From contig JACRDO010000103.1 of NCBI GenBank assembly GCA_016212885.1, forward strand, positions 1 through 39,254: a stretch of 39,254 nt of DNA, read 5' to 3'. A program made the translations under genes and the position numbers. Within the stretch, counting starts at the first letter, position 1. Each line of letters begins with the position of its first letter. Under the pieces are notes generated by a model that saw only the letters and a program-made list of their open reading frames with translations, was not told the DNA's origin and searched no databases. Source of the stretch: Elusimicrobiota bacterium. Its GTDB lineage: Bacteria > Elusimicrobiota > Elusimicrobia > UBA1565. Shown here one piece after another: positions 38,901 through 39,254 of the stretch.

Positions 38901-39254
38901 ATGAAACATCCAGCCGCCGCTGTTCTCCTCTCGGCTGGCCCTTTGGGCAGCCGATGCACGCCGTTGGCATCGGCGATGAGGAAACCCAAAGAGCTAGCGC
39001 TGCGACCGGGCCATAACGCCCGTTTTGGCCGCGCGATTTCTGGAGCGAGCCGAAGCGACGCGAGGCGAGCAGGCCTGAAGGCCTGTAAGCCGTCCCGAAC
39101 ATCCAAACGGCGTAGGTTCGGGACGTCCCAAACCAACAGACTTTGGATGTTTGGGACGAGCGGCGCGAAGGCGCAGCCCGAAAGCGCGCGGCCCGCCTCA
39201 CATAGCTCAAGCTATCCTCGCTCCTCGCGCCTAGCGCTCTCCTCAATCTCGGGC
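38901..39254 (+). other. Palindrome-rich region; possible start of a secreted protein, runs off the window
   Basis: An ATG at 38901 with a GAAGAGG-like site opens a frame that has no stop to the window end (118 codons). Its first residues (MKHPAAAVLLSAG) look like a signal peptide, but the rest is Arg/Ser/Ala-rich and unlike protein. The DNA is dense in inverted repeats: CTTTGGG (38941-38947) with CCCAAAG (38985-38991), nested around GCCGATGC/GCATCGGC (38950-38957, 38967-38974); and a larger pair at 39092-39157. More likely a repeat element that has replaced or interrupted the gene. Confidence 0.45.
39092..39157. repeat. Nested inverted repeat with two alternative foldings
   Basis: Outer arms 39092-39107 and 39142-39157 match at 15 of 16 positions. 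Inside, GTCCCGAAC (39092) pairs with GTTCGGGAC (39116-39124), and GTCCCAAAC (39125-39133) pairs with GTTTGGGAC (39149-39157). The outer stem and the two inner hairpins exclude each other. Confidence 0.75.

Noticed and set aside
36794-39136. 780-codon reverse-strand frame opposite the cyclase
   Set aside because: Mirror of the CHASE2 cyclase gene, low-complexity composition; the plus strand has the catalytic motifs.

Overview
The window is GC-rich (coding third positions are mostly G or C) and comes from a Gram-negative-type bacterium. It carries an ExbB/ExbD/TonB energy-transduction operon, a type IV prepilin, a PilT retraction ATPase, SecG, biosynthetic SpeA and a CHASE2 adenylate cyclase. 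There are no plasmid, phage or integrase genes, so it reads as ordinary chromosome with a few inserted patches of lower GC. The gene style (type IV pilus parts, TPR-ExbBD-TonB cluster, many small zinc-ribbon proteins) would fit Elusimicrobiota or a neighbouring phylum. That is inference; no rRNA is present to test it.

Layout. 1-7091 (+): a TPR protein entering from the left, ExbB, two ExbD, TonB, an OmpA-like secreted protein and a small unknown, in one tight operon. 7101-9263 (-): SpeA arginine decarboxylase. 9264-9784: AT-richer intergenic DNA with a strong promoter and a possible small gene. 9785-12571 (+): gapA, pgk, secG and tRNA-Leu(GAG). 12572-13100: AT-richer, eroded DNA with one small reverse-strand gene. 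13100-18023 (-): a HicB-like orphan, an EamA transporter with a cobalamin-type radical SAM enzyme, a tryptophan-rich protein, and an M42 peptidase with a zinc-ribbon protein. 18081-19600 (-): a low-GC AbiE toxin-antitoxin island next to tRNA-Ala(GGC), which is preceded by two hairpin repeats and followed by a clear terminator. 19990-23289: a small membrane protein, a stand-alone response regulator, an M20 dipeptidase and a response-regulator/metallo-beta-lactamase fusion. 23318-25273 (+): rsmD, a prepilin and a PD-(D/E)XK nuclease.

25284-28665 (+) is the most unusual block. An ArsR-type regulator with a palindromic operator candidate is followed by an unknown 94-residue protein, a divergent ATP-type PEP carboxykinase relative, a 61-residue helical protein, a zinc-ribbon protein fused to a PTS EIIA-like domain that keeps a candidate phospho-histidine, and two paralogous small Cys-rich proteins. 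A PEPCK fold beside an EIIA-like domain suggests an uncharacterised PEP- or phosphate-linked regulatory or metal/redox system.

28682-33246: a tandem-repeat protein of unknown function diverges from a Ycf46-like AAA+ ATPase / DUF1257-like / TPR / DUF2997-like operon. This ends with a signal-peptidase-fold protein that appears to lack both catalytic residues. 33256-33883 (-): a PIN-domain toxin with a small downstream partner. 33992-38890: pilT coupled to a small radical SAM activase, an LPP20-like secreted protein (-) and the CHASE2 adenylate cyclase. 38891-39254 is a palindrome-dense stretch that runs off the window.

Regulation. Several genes have recognisable sigma70-type promoters. In at least three genes (secG, rsmD, the radical SAM gene) a perfect TATAAT lies exactly 8 bases before the start codon with no Shine-Dalgarno, and a fourth (LPP20) has TTGACA-17-TATACT 9 bases before its ATG. 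This suggests leaderless mRNAs alongside ordinary SD-led genes.
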